A stretch of DNA of 64,000 nt from Hetaerina americana (lineage: Eukaryota; Arthropoda; Insecta; Odonata; Calopterygidae): assembly GCA_022747635.1 (NCBI GenBank), contig JAKTNV010000001.1, forward strand, positions 44,370,946-44,434,945, read 5' to 3'. A program made the position numbers and the translations under genes. Under the pieces are notes generated by a model that worked only from the letters and a program-made list of their open reading frames with translations, was not told where the DNA came from and searched no databases. Below are positions 24,936 through 36,095 of the stretch, piece by piece (position 1 is the stretch's first letter; the number at the start of each line of letters is the position of its first letter).

Positions 24936-25693
24936 TTTATACTTTTGAGAAAATGCCACAATGCACTCTTAACCTAGGCCAAACATGAATTGTAAAGTGA
25001 TTGAGTTCAAAATGCAAGTTACCATATTAGGTGTCACTTTGTGAAATTTTCTGATATTGATTATAATAGAGTGAACAACTCAGCAAATTTGCACCGAGTA
25101 TTTTCAACTCAACAGATATTAGTTTTTATCAACTTGTTTCATTATCTAGTTCAAAATGACACCCCACTATTTTCACATATTTAGAGCTGCTCAATACAGA
25201 GAAGGGTAATTTGGTTAACGCTGCTTCTTATTTTAGCCTTGTACCATAGCCATGATATAATTTACGTATTGTAATTCAGTAGCTAACAAAAACTCAAACA
25301 CCAGATTTAGCAAATAAATCTAACCCATACATCCTTATTGATAATCTTTCCTAGGGCCATAACTGGGGAGGATTGGGGTAGAGTATGCACCATTGATATA
25401 TATCGATGGGGGTCACCAAAATGGCAAGATGTTTTTGTAAATTTTGTTATTTATCAAATATTATTTGGCACTTACAATAATACACAAAAAACAACAATGG
25501 GAGAACCTAAATCCATCTTTGTCCCAGATGGAGCAGATCCTAGTTGCAGCCCTGATCTTTCCTTAGACATCAATATAGGATTTGTTTCCAAAAAGATGCA
25601 GCGATAAGATACTTGAACCAAATATCACATTTTTGCACCAAAGTAACTGACAAAATTTTAAGTTACAAATATGTGTGATTATCTTCCTTGCAG
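24936..25693 (+). other. gene A intron 3, remainder
   Basis: AT-rich intron ending TTATCTTCCTTGCAG. The 89-codon frame at 25338-25607 contains P-D-G-A-D-P-S-C-S-P-D-L and looks mildly protein-like. It lacks clear splice borders and is not needed to keep the gene in frame, so it is left as intron. Confidence 0.45.
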
Positions 25694-26072
25694 GTGACTG
25701 TATGGTCTGGTATGGGATGTGATCCATCGGGTAGGCGTCGCCCATTAAGTCAACCCTCCTGCTTTGGACCATGCAACCGCCACCACAATGTACAGGTTAT
25801 GCATTCTCAGCCCCCTTCACAGTTTCAGCAACAGCATTACCACCCTAACATGCAAGGGGGACATAGTATTCAGACCAGCAGCCACCAGCAGCAAATGCAC
25901 CATCCCCATGCTCATCACCACATAGTCATGTCACTTCCGCAACACCAGCAAGAATCATCAGGGGAACCAAACCATTCATCACAGCAACCACAGCAAAATC
26001 ACCAACACCAAGTGCACTTGCCAGAAATTCCTGAATTTTGCCACAGTGGAAGTCAATATGCATCCAGTGGTG
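25694..26072 (+). CDS. gene A, coding exon 4 (residues 180-306), His/Gln-rich
   Basis: Acceptor CTTCCTTGCAG and donor GTAGGT; starts in phase 0 and leaves one base. It encodes V-T-V-W-S-G-M-G-C-D-P-S-G-R-R-R-P, then C-F-G-P-C-N-R-H-H-N. A long His/Gln-rich low-complexity segment follows (runs such as H-H-P-H-A-H-H-H and Q-Q-P-Q-Q-N-H-Q-H-Q), ending with an acidic L-P-E-I-P-E-F. Such segments are typical of disordered regions in insect regulatory and scaffold proteins, and the Cys pairs do not form a recognised zinc finger. Function unknown. Confidence 0.7.
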
Positions 26073-28260
26073 GTAGGTGTTATGATTTTCTTTTTGAAAA
26101 TATCCATGAAGTATTAAATATCATTCAGGAAAAATTCAGAGCAGGAATTAAATGCTGGCACCAAGGAATTGTTCTAATCCCAATTATATTGGTAGTTGAG
26201 ATCACATGAGAACTAATATGAATACTTGATCATGCAAGAAACACGGAGGAAATTGTTCTTTCAGCACAAATTTAATTATCACAGTAGTAGAAATAATTAG
26301 AGACAGTAATTCAACTATCATTTACCAAATGAAGTACTTTGCAAACAAAATCAAATCATAATATTTCCCTTAATGTATGGGGACTAGAGTATCCCATCAT
26401 ATGCTCCTGTGGTTGCTTGCAATGTTAGAGGTATTTAGATGTAACAGTTGCTTCACAAAGGAGATCAAGGTAATTGCCTGTTAATGTAAAATTTCCTTTA
26501 CCTGTTGTGCACTCAATCATAAGGATCTTAGCTGGTATTTCATTTTTAGTGACAATAAAAATATCACCAATATAATTGAAAATACTTGATGAATACATAT
26601 TATGATATTAAATAGAAGAAGAATTCCAATTCTTGGGATTCTAACACTGAGGAGAAAAACTGTATTTTGAACATGCTACCGGTAAATCAAGTCCTATGCT
26701 CTCCATGGAGTCTAAAACTTACAGAGAGGATTCTAGAAAGAACAATTAGTACTTCTAGGAAGTTACTTTTGATTTAATAACCTTATTCCTGTTAAAATTA
26801 GGATGTTCAATGCAAATTTAATATACATATATTAATGCTGAATAACCTATGAAAGAATATTAAAATTAAAAAGAAACATAAAAACTTAAAAAAATAAAAA
26901 TCCAAACCAGAAGGCTTGGGTTCAATTCCGGTTGATACCCCTGGGCACCTTCAGCTTTACTCAAGCTGTTGACTGTATGATTTTGTGTACCAGATCTTCC
27001 TGTAAACTACAAACGACACGGGGTAAGGAACTGGCCCACCCACCTTGATGTGTGAACTTTAGACACCATTGGGCTAATTACTGGATGAACTCTACCTTCA
27101 CCTCTCAAACCAATCTTTTCAATACAAACTGTAATAAAGGAAAAGGCTATTTTACATAAGAATTGCCCTCATGTGGCAGCAACATCCAAGTTCTTTTTGG
27201 AGATCTCCTTTAATAATTTACTTAATTTTCATAAATAAAACTGGAGTAATTGTAAAATTTCATCTCACCCATTGTTCTTAATAATGCATAAAATATGCTT
27301 TGATTGAAGTTATACATGTAAACTTCATAAATAATGTTAAAACGCCATCTCTTACCATAAGTATGAGATTTTCTGTATCTCAAAACTCTACGAGATAAAT
27401 TTCTCAGTATTCAAGATAGGTACTGCACATGAAATACTGATGTTTAGTTATGGTAAAATTAGTGCAAATGCTTTTTTAATAGCTTTGTTACATACATCTA
27501 TCTTGACATTATGACATATCATGATAAAACTCAGAATATAGACCTTGATCTAGCTTTGACTATAAACTTAACCCCTGGGTAAAAGTCCACCAAAAATAAT
27601 TTCCACTAAAATATTCTATGATTTTGTCACTTGGCATTTTATTTTAATTGTCATTTTAAAAATAACAGTATTAAGAAATGTTTGGGCTTATTTTACATTA
27701 TCTTCTTAAACATGATGAGCATGTTTTCCCCCCAAAAAAATTAGAGTCTAGATCTGACCATGACAAAACCAAGGTTTAACACCCTAACACTTGTAAAGCA
27801 TAAACCTTGTCATTTTCCTTTTCCTTCCATAGACATTTCATTGTTCCCTTTAAGAATTACCAATTTATGGTGGGATTATTGCTTTACCCATTAATCATAC
27901 TCCTACTGTTGTGTATATGCATTACTTGGGTTGTTTCATCATCTTTTATTAGAACATTAACATTATGTATGAGAATTTTTTGAAGGGTTCAAAGCTGCTC
28001 GTGAGACTGTTGAATACAGATAATTCATTACTCCTTGAGAATTATAACATAACACAGAAACACCTTACATATTACAACATAATTCTCTCTTCTTCATCTC
28101 CCTCTCCTGCTCCATTGCTAGAGTCCTACCATTCCTTGTCATCTACTCTTGCAAAACCAAGCAGTGTGTTGCGAAGATGTTGAATATTGATAGAATTAGA
28201 TCACTTGAAATCAACAAAACTTATTATAACTAATTTTATTTTGTATTTCTCTCTTTCCAG
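26073..28260 (+). other. gene A intron 4
   Basis: 2.2-kb AT-rich intron, GTAGGT..CTCTCTTTCCAG. Contains a tRNA-derived repeat of family 2 at 26900-27135. No other exon is recognised. Confidence 0.6.
26900..27135 (+). repeat. SINE family 2, copy 1 (tRNA-derived type)
   Basis: Has a B-box-like GGGTTCAATTCCGG, then CCTCAGCTTTAC-CAAGCTGTTGA-like, GTACCAGATCTTC, TGATGTGTGAACTT and a long degenerate tail. Related sequence occurs at 33040-33165 (CTCAGCTTTACCCAAGCTGTTTGATTTTTTGGGTGCAT) and 57600-57790 (GATTCGATTCCGGGTGACACC, GACCAGATCTTCT). Probably an old tRNA-derived SINE. Confidence 0.55.
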
Positions 28261-28442
28261 TGCTAGATGAAGTGAGTGGAGCAAGACAGTATGATGTCGT
28301 AGGAGGAGAGGGCCTGGGAGGAGCAGAAGGAGCAAATGGGGCAGAAACAGCAGCATTAAAAACCAGGAGTCTGCCAGCCTGGGTGCGGTCAAGATCCCGC
28401 CCTCTCTCCACAGAGGATGATCTTGCAGAACTTTATGCCAAG
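28261..28442 (+). CDS. gene A, coding exon 5 (residues 306-366)
   Basis: Acceptor CTCTCTTTCCAG and donor AAG|GTGCAT. The single overhanging base from exon 4 restores Val306, followed by L-D-E-V-S-G-A-R-Q-Y-D-V-V. A Gly/Glu/Ala-rich stretch leads into L-P-A-W-V-R-S-R-S-R-P-L-S-T and E-D-D-L-A-E-L-Y-A-K. The latter half looks like a structured, probably conserved motif (helix-forming, acidic then basic), but I cannot name the family. Confidence 0.7.
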
Positions 28443-29930
28443 GTGCATTGCTAAAAGCAATATATAGTACATCTCTGCCAAATAAATTATGATTGATAAA
28501 ATTAGTATTATGATGCTGAATAACTTAAGATGGCTTACAATCATTGTTTAATCGATGAAACGAGCATGCATTAAGTACAAATATGGTATTTGAAAGACTA
28601 TAACATAAAATAGAGGGAGGGAAACCGGATGTTACTTTACCCAAATATTTGTCATGACCATATTAAGTGATACTACAAAGAAGTCATTTTGTTTTCAGAA
28701 TTTACAAGGAAAGTAAATGATAGGCAACCTGTGATGCTTCCACGGGGAAGAAAAACTCTGAGATTTTTAAAATATGTAGAGGACATCCCATATAAAAAGA
28801 TCGGTTAATGAGCTGAAACATATTTCTGTAGGAAAAAGCACAAAAATAAGATTTCGCCTAGCCTTGAGCTTCTTTGACATTTCCTTGATCAAACTTGGCT
28901 TTGATCTTCCCAATACATTTCACTCCTTTTCTGAAGTTGATGAGAAAAGGATGAAATCTGATGATGGCTCATCTTAAGTTTCTTCCTGGGCCTCAGAATA
29001 GGCAAACGTTTATCCTAAATACCATTCCTGGCATTAATTCTACTTGTTCCAGATGGGTTGTTCTTCATCCTTCTATGTCAAGGCATTTCTAAGGGATTAA
29101 CTAATACTTCCCACAACATTGCTGTAATATCTTGGTTTGGCTCACTTACTGGAATATACATTAGGATTTTGAGTATTTTTCTTGTGGGTGATCTCCACTA
29201 GCACAGAAGCCAGATTTTAGCTATTAATAAGTGAAAAGTTATGAGAAAACTGTGCTAATGTATTGTTGTCCAGTTTAGATTGGAGGGATTAGGATTCCAC
29301 TTACTTGCCCAATCTCACAGGCTTGCATCTCACCTTAAGCAATTATGTGTTGCTAAACTCTGGTATTTCAGAGCCCAGAAAAACCTGTATTGGTCCAAAA
29401 TAGGGAGAATAAGCTTCAAGCAGGATAGCTACATAGCTAGCATAGCTAGTGTACTTGGTATTATATTTTATAATGTATTTTTTCAGTTATGCTTGTGTTA
29501 GCACAATTCCCAGTTTATGCTAGTAAAGTGAGTCAAATTGTGGAAATGCTTTCAACCTATACTTTAAAATTCTCATTTGCAAATTTAACAATTACTTTCA
29601 AGTAATGGAGCAGATGAGGAAATGTACTTTTTGATTTATACCTATGGCTAATCATGAAAGACAACATAAAGCTAATACTTATTAGAAGGGAAACATTGTA
29701 TATATGCAATTTAAAGGAAATACTAGCTATATTCCTTGGTGACATCAAAATTTTAGGTATGTTCAATTTTTTTAGCAACAATGGGCAGGTATTTCAAAGA
29801 TGCCTAATATAAGCTCATTATTATACAACTCATTAGCATTCAATTTCATTGTCGGTTATGTATCTTATTCTTAATTCCCATCTAAATTATATCTTAAGAT
29901 ATGATTTACATCTTTCCATTTGTCTTCCAG
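28443..29930 (+). other. gene A intron 5
   Basis: 1.5-kb AT-rich intron from GTGCAT to TTTGTCTTCCAG. No element or further exon recognised. Confidence 0.6.
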
Positions 29931-30182
29931 GTCAATTTAAGTAAAAAGAGAAAAAACCGAATGAGAAGTGATGAAGCAGCCATCATAGCACTGAGTAAAT
30001 CTCGGAGCCAGTTCCTTCCAATACCACCCTGTCATTCTCATCATGCAGCAGCGCCTTCAGCATCAGCTATAGCAGTCCCACTACCATCTTCATCATCGAT
30101 CACTCACCGCTGCCATCGGGACACAGATTCCCTAGTTGACCATGAGGCTGTGATTGTGTACGATGAACGCACAGCACTTTAA
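29931..30182 (+). CDS. gene A, terminal coding exon 6 (residues 367-449, stop)
   Basis: Starts in phase 0 after a strong acceptor, TTTGTCTTCCAG. It encodes V-N-L-S-K-K-R-K-N-R-M-R (a basic, nuclear-signal-like run), then S-D-E-A-A-I-I-A-L-S-K-S-R-S-Q, a Pro/Ser/Ala/His-rich linker, and D-T-D-S-L-V-D-H-E-A-V-I-V-Y-D before the final E-R-T-A-L and TAA. The ending T-A-L fits a class I PDZ ligand (S/T-x-hydrophobic). Together the six exons sum to 1350 bases, exactly 450 codons including the stop, which supports the model. I do not recognise the protein; a cytoplasmic scaffold or the tail-like isoform of a larger protein would both fit. Confidence 0.75.
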   Translation, partial: VNLSKKRKNRMRSDEAAIIALSKSRSQFLPIPPCHSHHAAAPSASAIAVPLPSSSSITHRCHRDTDSLVDHEAVIVYDERTAL

Positions 30183-31400
30183 CTGATTTTTCAAAAGTTT
30201 GTGGCAGTTTTCATTTTTCAAGTTAACAGCACAATAATAAAGATGAATTTTGGTGCCATTAACAGTACACAAAAACTATCTATCCAAACTTAATTATGGC
30301 TCGAAGGTTTCCACACAAATAATTTGGTACTGTTTTAAGGCATGCAAAGGAATTTCATCATATCATAATCAAAACCAGTAGGTATGTATCTTTCAACTTG
30401 GTAACAGAGAAATGGCTTTTGATAAAAGTTTCAGAAAATTAATTTATTTCATATATTATGAAGATATCCATTAACTTTATATTTGATGTGCTAAGCTTGT
30501 CTCAATGAGAGTTGGTAGTGAAAGTAATGCTATGGAAGAACTGCCCAAAGGTTTTTTCGATTAAAGATTATGCCTACACCTATATTAAATCGGTAAGCCT
30601 GTAACTTTTTTACATCAGTAGGCAGAAGAGGTATTTTTACATTTTAAAAAATAAAAGGTAATGGTATCACCTTCCACTGTCACTGCCAGCTTTCAGTAGA
30701 ACAGGTAAAGTCATCTCTGTCCTAAAAATATTGACTTTAAAATAAGTGGAATAAAAACTTTATTTGAAATAAACAAAAGTAGATATGACTAAAGCATACT
30801 TGTTGATTCATGTAAGCTCATAATGAGCATTTTAAAGAGTGATCATTCCAAAGTTATATATCAAATGATTTACAGCCACACATTATGTACATAACATTAC
30901 CAAGTGTCGACCTATTTTGGAAAATTAAGACTGGCATTAAAATGAACGCCATTGCCTTGGTAACATATAGTTCATCACAGAATATTACATAGGTGATGTA
31001 AAATATGGGTTGACCATTGTACCAGATCAAAATTAAAATTCTATTGATATTAGTGCACTGTATCATTTCAACAGGGGTAAGTATCACTTCGAGATTATTA
31101 TGCCTCCTGCAGGTAAATCAGTTAAACTTTGCGAAATATTTTGGTGAAATATGAAACTTATGTATGATAAAATCAACAAATACTTGAAAAATTTAATTTT
31201 CAATGGTTTTCACTTGATGAGGGGGATTTTTAACTCTTTTACTTAAGGAGTTTTAAGAAATAACAACATTTATGAGCATGTTCTTTTATTCTTAATGTGA
31301 TGAAAGAGCTTTGTAGTTAATTTGCATAAGAATTAAAACTAAATTTAAATGGTAAAATAAAAATGTTTAGCACAATGATTCAATGAACACAATAAAAAAA
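30183..31400 (+). other. gene A 3' UTR and downstream flank
   Basis: Candidate poly(A) signals AATAAA occur at 30236-30241 and 30650-30655, with more near 30750-30775. The first would give a 3' UTR of only about 80 bases and the others 0.5-0.6 kb. Which is used cannot be told from sequence. The rest is AT-rich without features. Confidence 0.4.
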
Positions 31401-33035
31401 TCATCCCTCACCAGTGAAACAAACTTGGCATAAAAACAGTAAAACATCTTTAGTTAAATATTATGGAGAACTGAATTCCTCTCATTAAAAGGGAAGTGTC
31501 AAGTACTTTATACTGAAAGTTTTTCCACATGATACAATTAACATCATGTAAAAAAATAATCTGATATTTACTTGTATTAATTCTAGTCATTACATTCGTA
31601 TCATGAGATTTTTAAGAAAACATAATGTTTTTACATTGCAATAGTCCCAATGAGTGTTTTGGGGATTGTATAAATGATGTCTTTCTTGATAAAGCTTTTT
31701 GTAAACATTGACTTTTGTGATAGAAAAATTGTTGAACATGAGAATGGCTTGTTAATATAGTGACTTCTGAATAGTGAAGCAGTCTGAATGTTGCAATTTT
31801 GTTATTCGAATTGACTGTGATGAATACCTACTGCACAACAGAGGTTTTGAGAGTCAGAACTTGGTGTTTTAATTACTATAAGCTGTATTGCCCTGTGATA
31901 GAAGTTGGTACATAATATTAAACCATTTTCTGAGTGACTTAAGTCTTTTTATTACTTACGTATTTTTATCTAATCGCAAACCTTAAATTTTGATTAAATA
32001 TTTTTCATTTATTCCTCTTGTAAGAATATTCCTACTGTAATTTTAAGTAGCCTGCATCTAGCTACTGCGTTAAATACCTTAGACCTCAGATTTTCCTTCG
32101 TGTTTTCCCATCACATCTGTTTTTACATAATTTACTCTGTTATAAGTAATTTCCAGTTCACTTTTTTCTTCATGCAACTTGAAGCAAATCCTTTCCCCAT
32201 ATTTTGTTATTGCCAATCCTAATCATTCAAAATGTTTCTCCAAAAATACCCAAATAGTTTTAACCTATCTTTCAATACAGGCATATCAATGACCATTCTA
32301 GCTCTAATGTTTTGTGGAAAATATTCTCTTGTATTTGTGATCCATTCCTAAATGCACCAAATGTATTATATCTTCTGAAAATAATCTTGTTAGAAATGGA
32401 CATTCCAAATCATATCCACAAAAATGCAGGCTTGATAAGAATTGGAACAAATTAATCAAACTTGTTAATCTCTCTCCAAGGACATAGTAAATTCACTTGG
32501 CCCTTAATACCAGCACCCCTCTTAAGGAAATATTTTAAACAACCTGCACTATCTATCTGAATATTCTCATATTTTAATTAAAATATATGACATTGTATAC
32601 TTTTGACATGCCTGTAATTTATTTCCATTGAATATTTTCCCAATTTAAATGGCTCATTCATCTTTTTAGCAATTCTTTTTTTCATTTTTTTCATCAGACT
32701 AGATAATCTCCATGTTTAATTAAAATGATTTTCTAACCCCCAATTTCCTTTGCAAAGTATAATGCGGATATGTAATGAGTGTTGGATAGCATTTCTGCCA
32801 CACTCCGCTTCCCATTTTTACATTATATCCTCAAACCAATCCTTGCTTAATTATTTGTGTCAAGTGCAAGTTACATAAAGTCTATCTAGTCACCAACTTT
32901 CAGCGATTATTTTCTAACTTTAATTCACTTCCAAGTAAATTATCATTTCCCATAAATTTGCCTCTATTTCCAATCCTTTATCCCCAGCCTTACTTAAATG
33001 TCCAGTATCTTTTCCCCTCAATGATGATCTCTCTA
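31401..33035. other. AT-rich intergenic DNA
   Basis: No exon, RNA gene or repeat family recognised. Confidence 0.45.
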
Positions 33036-33039
33036 TCTG

Positions 33040-33165
33040 AAGACTTATCAGTCCAAGGGTACTGCAGTGGATGACTACTGATCGGAAGACCTGGGTTTGA
33101 TTTTAGGCAATGCCTCTTTGGAAACCCTCAGCTTTACCCAAGCTGTTTGATTTTTTGGGTGCATT
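33040..33165 (+). repeat. SINE family 2, copy 2 (partial)
   Basis: Shares CTCAGCTTTACCCAAGCTGTT and the preceding GACCTGGGTTTGATT B-box-like string with the copy at 26900. It stops at a CA/TG array, which probably grew from its tail. Confidence 0.5.
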
Positions 33166-33210
33166 ACACACACACACGTATATGTGTGTGTGTGTGTGTG
33201 TATATATATT
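33165..33210. repeat. CA/TG compound microsatellite, self-complementary
   Basis: (AC)n, then GTATAT, then (GT)n, then TATATATA. The CA arm and TG arm are inverted complements, so the array can fold into a hairpin. It sits between a SINE family 2 copy and the 3' end of an RTE-like LINE. Confidence 0.9.
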
Positions 33211-33219
33211 TTATTTATT

Positions 33220-33730
33220 AGGTAATCTACCGGATAAGGTAGGTTTTTGGATGGACGTAATTACTAATTAAATAATTTGTGGCCCCTAGCAAAACACAAC
33301 ATCCTACTCTACATCAGGTCCCTCTTCAGCTCCGAGTACTTTCTTCCTCCCTTCATCCCGTCCAACATCCCTATCCTGTTCCTTCCCTTTCCTCGTTTGC
33401 CTAACATTCTCCCCTCAATTACAGTCTTCAACATCCCGCTGCCGGTCAATACGCCCTTCATCCATTTTTCCTGCCTCCATAGGATTTCTCCCAACAAATC
33501 CCTCTCCTTGCCTACCATACCTAGTACTTCCTCATTTGTTTTCCTTTCGGTCCATTTCACCTTCTCCATTCTTCTCCACACCCACATTTCAGAAGCCTCT
33601 AATCTACTTCTATCATTCTGCTTCAGTGCCCATGTTTCCGCACCGTACATAACTACGCTTCATATCAAAGTTTTGACAAGTCTTTTCTTAATATCCTTAC
33701 TCAATGTCCCTATCATTGATTCATTACTGT
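33220..33730 (-). mobile_element. RTE-like LINE, 3' end fragment
   Basis: The - strand frame at 33309-33650 reads Y-G-A-E-T-W-A-L, E-M-W-V-W-R-R-M-E-K-V-K-W-T-E-R, V-L-T-G-S-G-M-L-K-T-V-I-E-G-R and G-K-R-G-K-G-R-N-R. This is the C-terminal part of RTE-type endonuclease/reverse-transcriptase proteins. The 3' untranslated end, CCATCCAAAAACCTACCTTATC (- strand), is shared with copies ending near 39036 (-) and 42938 (+). 5'-truncated as is usual for LINEs. Confidence 0.8.
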
Positions 33731-33958
33731 GTTTTATTTTTTTTATCATCTATTTCCTCTTTTATATATTTATCTCTTGGGAGTATCCATGGTATTGTAT
33801 TAAGACAATAACCCTCTGAACTCCTATTAAAGACACATGTATGCTCCACTCCCAGTCCTCACACCTATAACATAACATGGTTGAAAACAGCATGAAATTA
33901 CCTCATCTAATGAAAAATAGTAATTCTGAAAAATTACATACAGATATATTTTTAAAAG

Positions 33959-34068
33959 TGAATACCAATGAATTCATTGGTATTCATTTTGGTATTCATT
34001 GGTATTCATTTTGGTATTCATTGGTATTCATTTTGGTATTCATTGGTATTCATTTTGGTATTCATTAG
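33959..34068. repeat. 28-bp palindrome and 22-bp tandem array
   Basis: Positions 33959-33986 form a perfect palindrome centred on GAATTC. Its right arm, GGTATTCATT, is then repeated alternately with and without an extra TT, giving a 22-bp unit about four times up to 34066. The array seems to have grown from the palindrome arm. Confidence 0.9.
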
Positions 34069-34229
34069 TATTTACTCCAATTCTATAAAATATTATAGAA
34101 GATTCAATTAGAGGGACTTAATATCCTGTACCAGTGTGCTATTGGGATCATGCTGGTTAACAAGTTTGAATTGGTGTACAAAATGTCCTAGGTAAGGCCA
34201 CATGATGAATTGGTATTGTTCTCCTATAA

Positions 34230-34515
34230 ACTTACTGGCTTCCCACCCTAAGGGCGCGGGTTCAAGTCCCGGCGGTGTTGAATATTTTTCAGAGGTATCT
34301 CGATCCCTACTTGAGGTGCTCTGTGGAGGGCACTTTGAGTGAGTACGGCATCCGTCAGATGGGACGTTAAACTGCGGACCCCTTGGCGCCTTTTGTAAAG
34401 AGTAGGCTAATGCCGACGCCAGGTTTCTCTCCACCCTTCATCCTTTCCTGTCCATCCCCTACGGCGCAAATGACCTCAGCTGTCGGTCGCCTCCCCTAAA
34501 AACTACTACTACTAC
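34230..34515 (+). repeat. SINE family 1, copy 2 with ACT-repeat tail
   Basis: Opens with tRNA-like GGGCGCGGGTTCAAGTCCCG (B box GGTTCAAGTCC) and follows the same body as the copy at 23330. It ends CGCCTCCCCTAAAAA then (ACT)5. A 3' microsatellite tail of this kind is typical of insect tRNA-derived SINEs. Better preserved than the other two copies. Confidence 0.8.
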
Positions 34516-34519
34516 TCCT

Positions 34520-35325
34520 ATAAACTTTGGAAGGGGCAAAGGTTTGTCACTTGTAGTTGAAAACAGTATCAGACTTTAAAAAGTATTAATGTTATATTTT
34601 TTTAATTTTATTCAAAACTGTAATGAAAAATAATAAAAACTGGTATTACTATTAATGAGAAAATTTCCAGATTACCTTAATCAGTTGATCACAAAGCAGG
34701 GAAAGCAGTGATCAGTAACTGACAACAGATGCAGAGGATGGCCTACGTGCACTGCATTCATGATATATTATAGCTTACACAAGTTGAAAATTGTAAAAAT
34801 AGAGTGGAATCGATTGAATTAAATACATGTCTACATAGTTTTGTTGATATCCGAGGATAAAGATATGCCGTTACTTAATAGCATTGTCATGGGTAATACT
34901 TAATAAGTTAATTAAGCCTATGGGGGTGCATTTTTATAATATTGGTGGTGCATATTTCATCCTGTACTGGGCAACATGTCTAATGCCAGTGCATTCCTTC
35001 TTCCCACAGACAATATAGGATAGCAACTCTGAGGTTATAGACAGCAAAAATTCCACTTCCCACACTCAGCGTCTAGGTAATAATTAGTTCTCCTCAATTG
35101 CTTTGTTTTTCAGTTTCCCCGTCCATCCCTCATCTCTCTCTGTGGGGAGACCCTCCCGCTATCTACAGTGTTGGGTCACATTCCCTATGTTCTTGGGGGA
35201 GGAGACGGTTGCATGTTGCAAGTCCACGTTGTAGTGGAATTTCGCCTTCTTACTTTTCAAATTCTAGCTTGCACATTATTGGATAAATTTATTACTGTAC
35301 TCTTAACGTGCAACGTTTGTTAATA
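34520..35325. other. intergenic DNA, one weak exon-like stretch
   Basis: Mostly featureless. At 35110 a good acceptor-like string (GCTTTGTTTTTCAG) precedes about 170 bases of GC-balanced sequence open in two frames, without a recognised product or clear donor. Not called as an exon. Confidence 0.35.
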
Positions 35326-35329
35326 GTAT

Positions 35330-35500
35330 ATGTATTTGCACGCGTGTAAGTTTAAAGGATTTGTACGTGAATGTATACGCCACTGTGGGAATAGGTTTTC
35401 ATGGATGTGTTGAATTTGCATCTGGTTTTGTTCTTTTGGGTGGTGACAACACCATCTACATGTAAATAATACCCCGCAGAGATATTATTTAGAAGTGGAT
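35330..35500. repeat. repeat family 3, rearranged copy
   Basis: The left part (GTGAATGTATACGCCACTGTGGG to TTTTGGGTGGTG) matches the + strand at 48480-48570. The right end, ATCTACATGTAAATAATACC, matches the end of that copy only in inverted orientation (GGGGTATTATGTAGATGTA). Family unknown, too diverged to define its ends. Confidence 0.5.
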
Positions 35501-35921
35501 TCCAAGAGACGTTCGAAGAAAACTCAATAGTGATCGCTCGGATGGTCATTTTTTTATATTCATCTGAACAATGTCTAGAATTGGGGCGAAAAATCGTTTC
35601 AGGGAACACTCTCTCTTCATATAGAGAATAAAGCTTTTTTGGCGGTTGTTCACGAAATATTACCTAAACTGCAATGGTTCTTCTAATGTTTTCGTTATAA
35701 TTTTACACCCTATGTAAATCTCATGTGGATATTTCTCAATTACGAGGGAATTCCTTTAACAGAATATCTTTGTGCAATTATATCCCGCCAAGTTTTTGCC
35801 ATGCCAAAATATTTAGCCCAAAGAGCGATGAGTAACGATGACAACATTCGTAATCAAATCCAATGACGCAAATCTCCCACCTTCCCGCTCTCACTTGGTT
35901 TATGACCTCCACTCCAGCTGA

Positions 35922-35934
35922 TTCCAGAACATTC
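35922..35934 (+). promoter_or_regulatory. heat shock element 1 (gene B)
   Basis: TTCCAGAACATTC is a perfect three-unit array TTCnnGAAnnTTC, the binding site for heat shock factor trimers. It lies about 175 bases upstream of the TATA-like box at 36096 and so fits a heat-inducible promoter of the small heat shock gene downstream. Confidence 0.75.
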
Positions 35935-35981
35935 TAGTCCTTCCATTATCATTTCGAAGCAGTACCCCATGCTCATGGCGG

Positions 35982-36009
35982 TTCCTGAATAATCGCGAAC
36001 ATTCCAGTC
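35982..36009 (+). promoter_or_regulatory. heat shock element 2 (gene B), six-unit array
   Basis: Units at five-base spacing read TTC, GAA, ATC, GAA, TTC, GTC. Four of six match the alternating TTC/GAA consensus exactly and two have one mismatch. Long arrays of this kind bind more than one heat shock factor trimer. It lies about 90-115 bases upstream of the TATA-like box. Confidence 0.75.
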
Positions 36010-36095
36010 CGAGACGTCCAGACCAAACGTTCCAAAAAGTCAATTTGCTGGTTGAGAGGCACCTGGCGTGGGAACTCCACACTTCTTCAGATTCC

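Noticed and set aside
24753..24977. Extension of the gene A frame through the TA array
   Set aside because: The peptide becomes an endless Tyr/Ile repeat. The donor at 24753 restores phase with the next exon.
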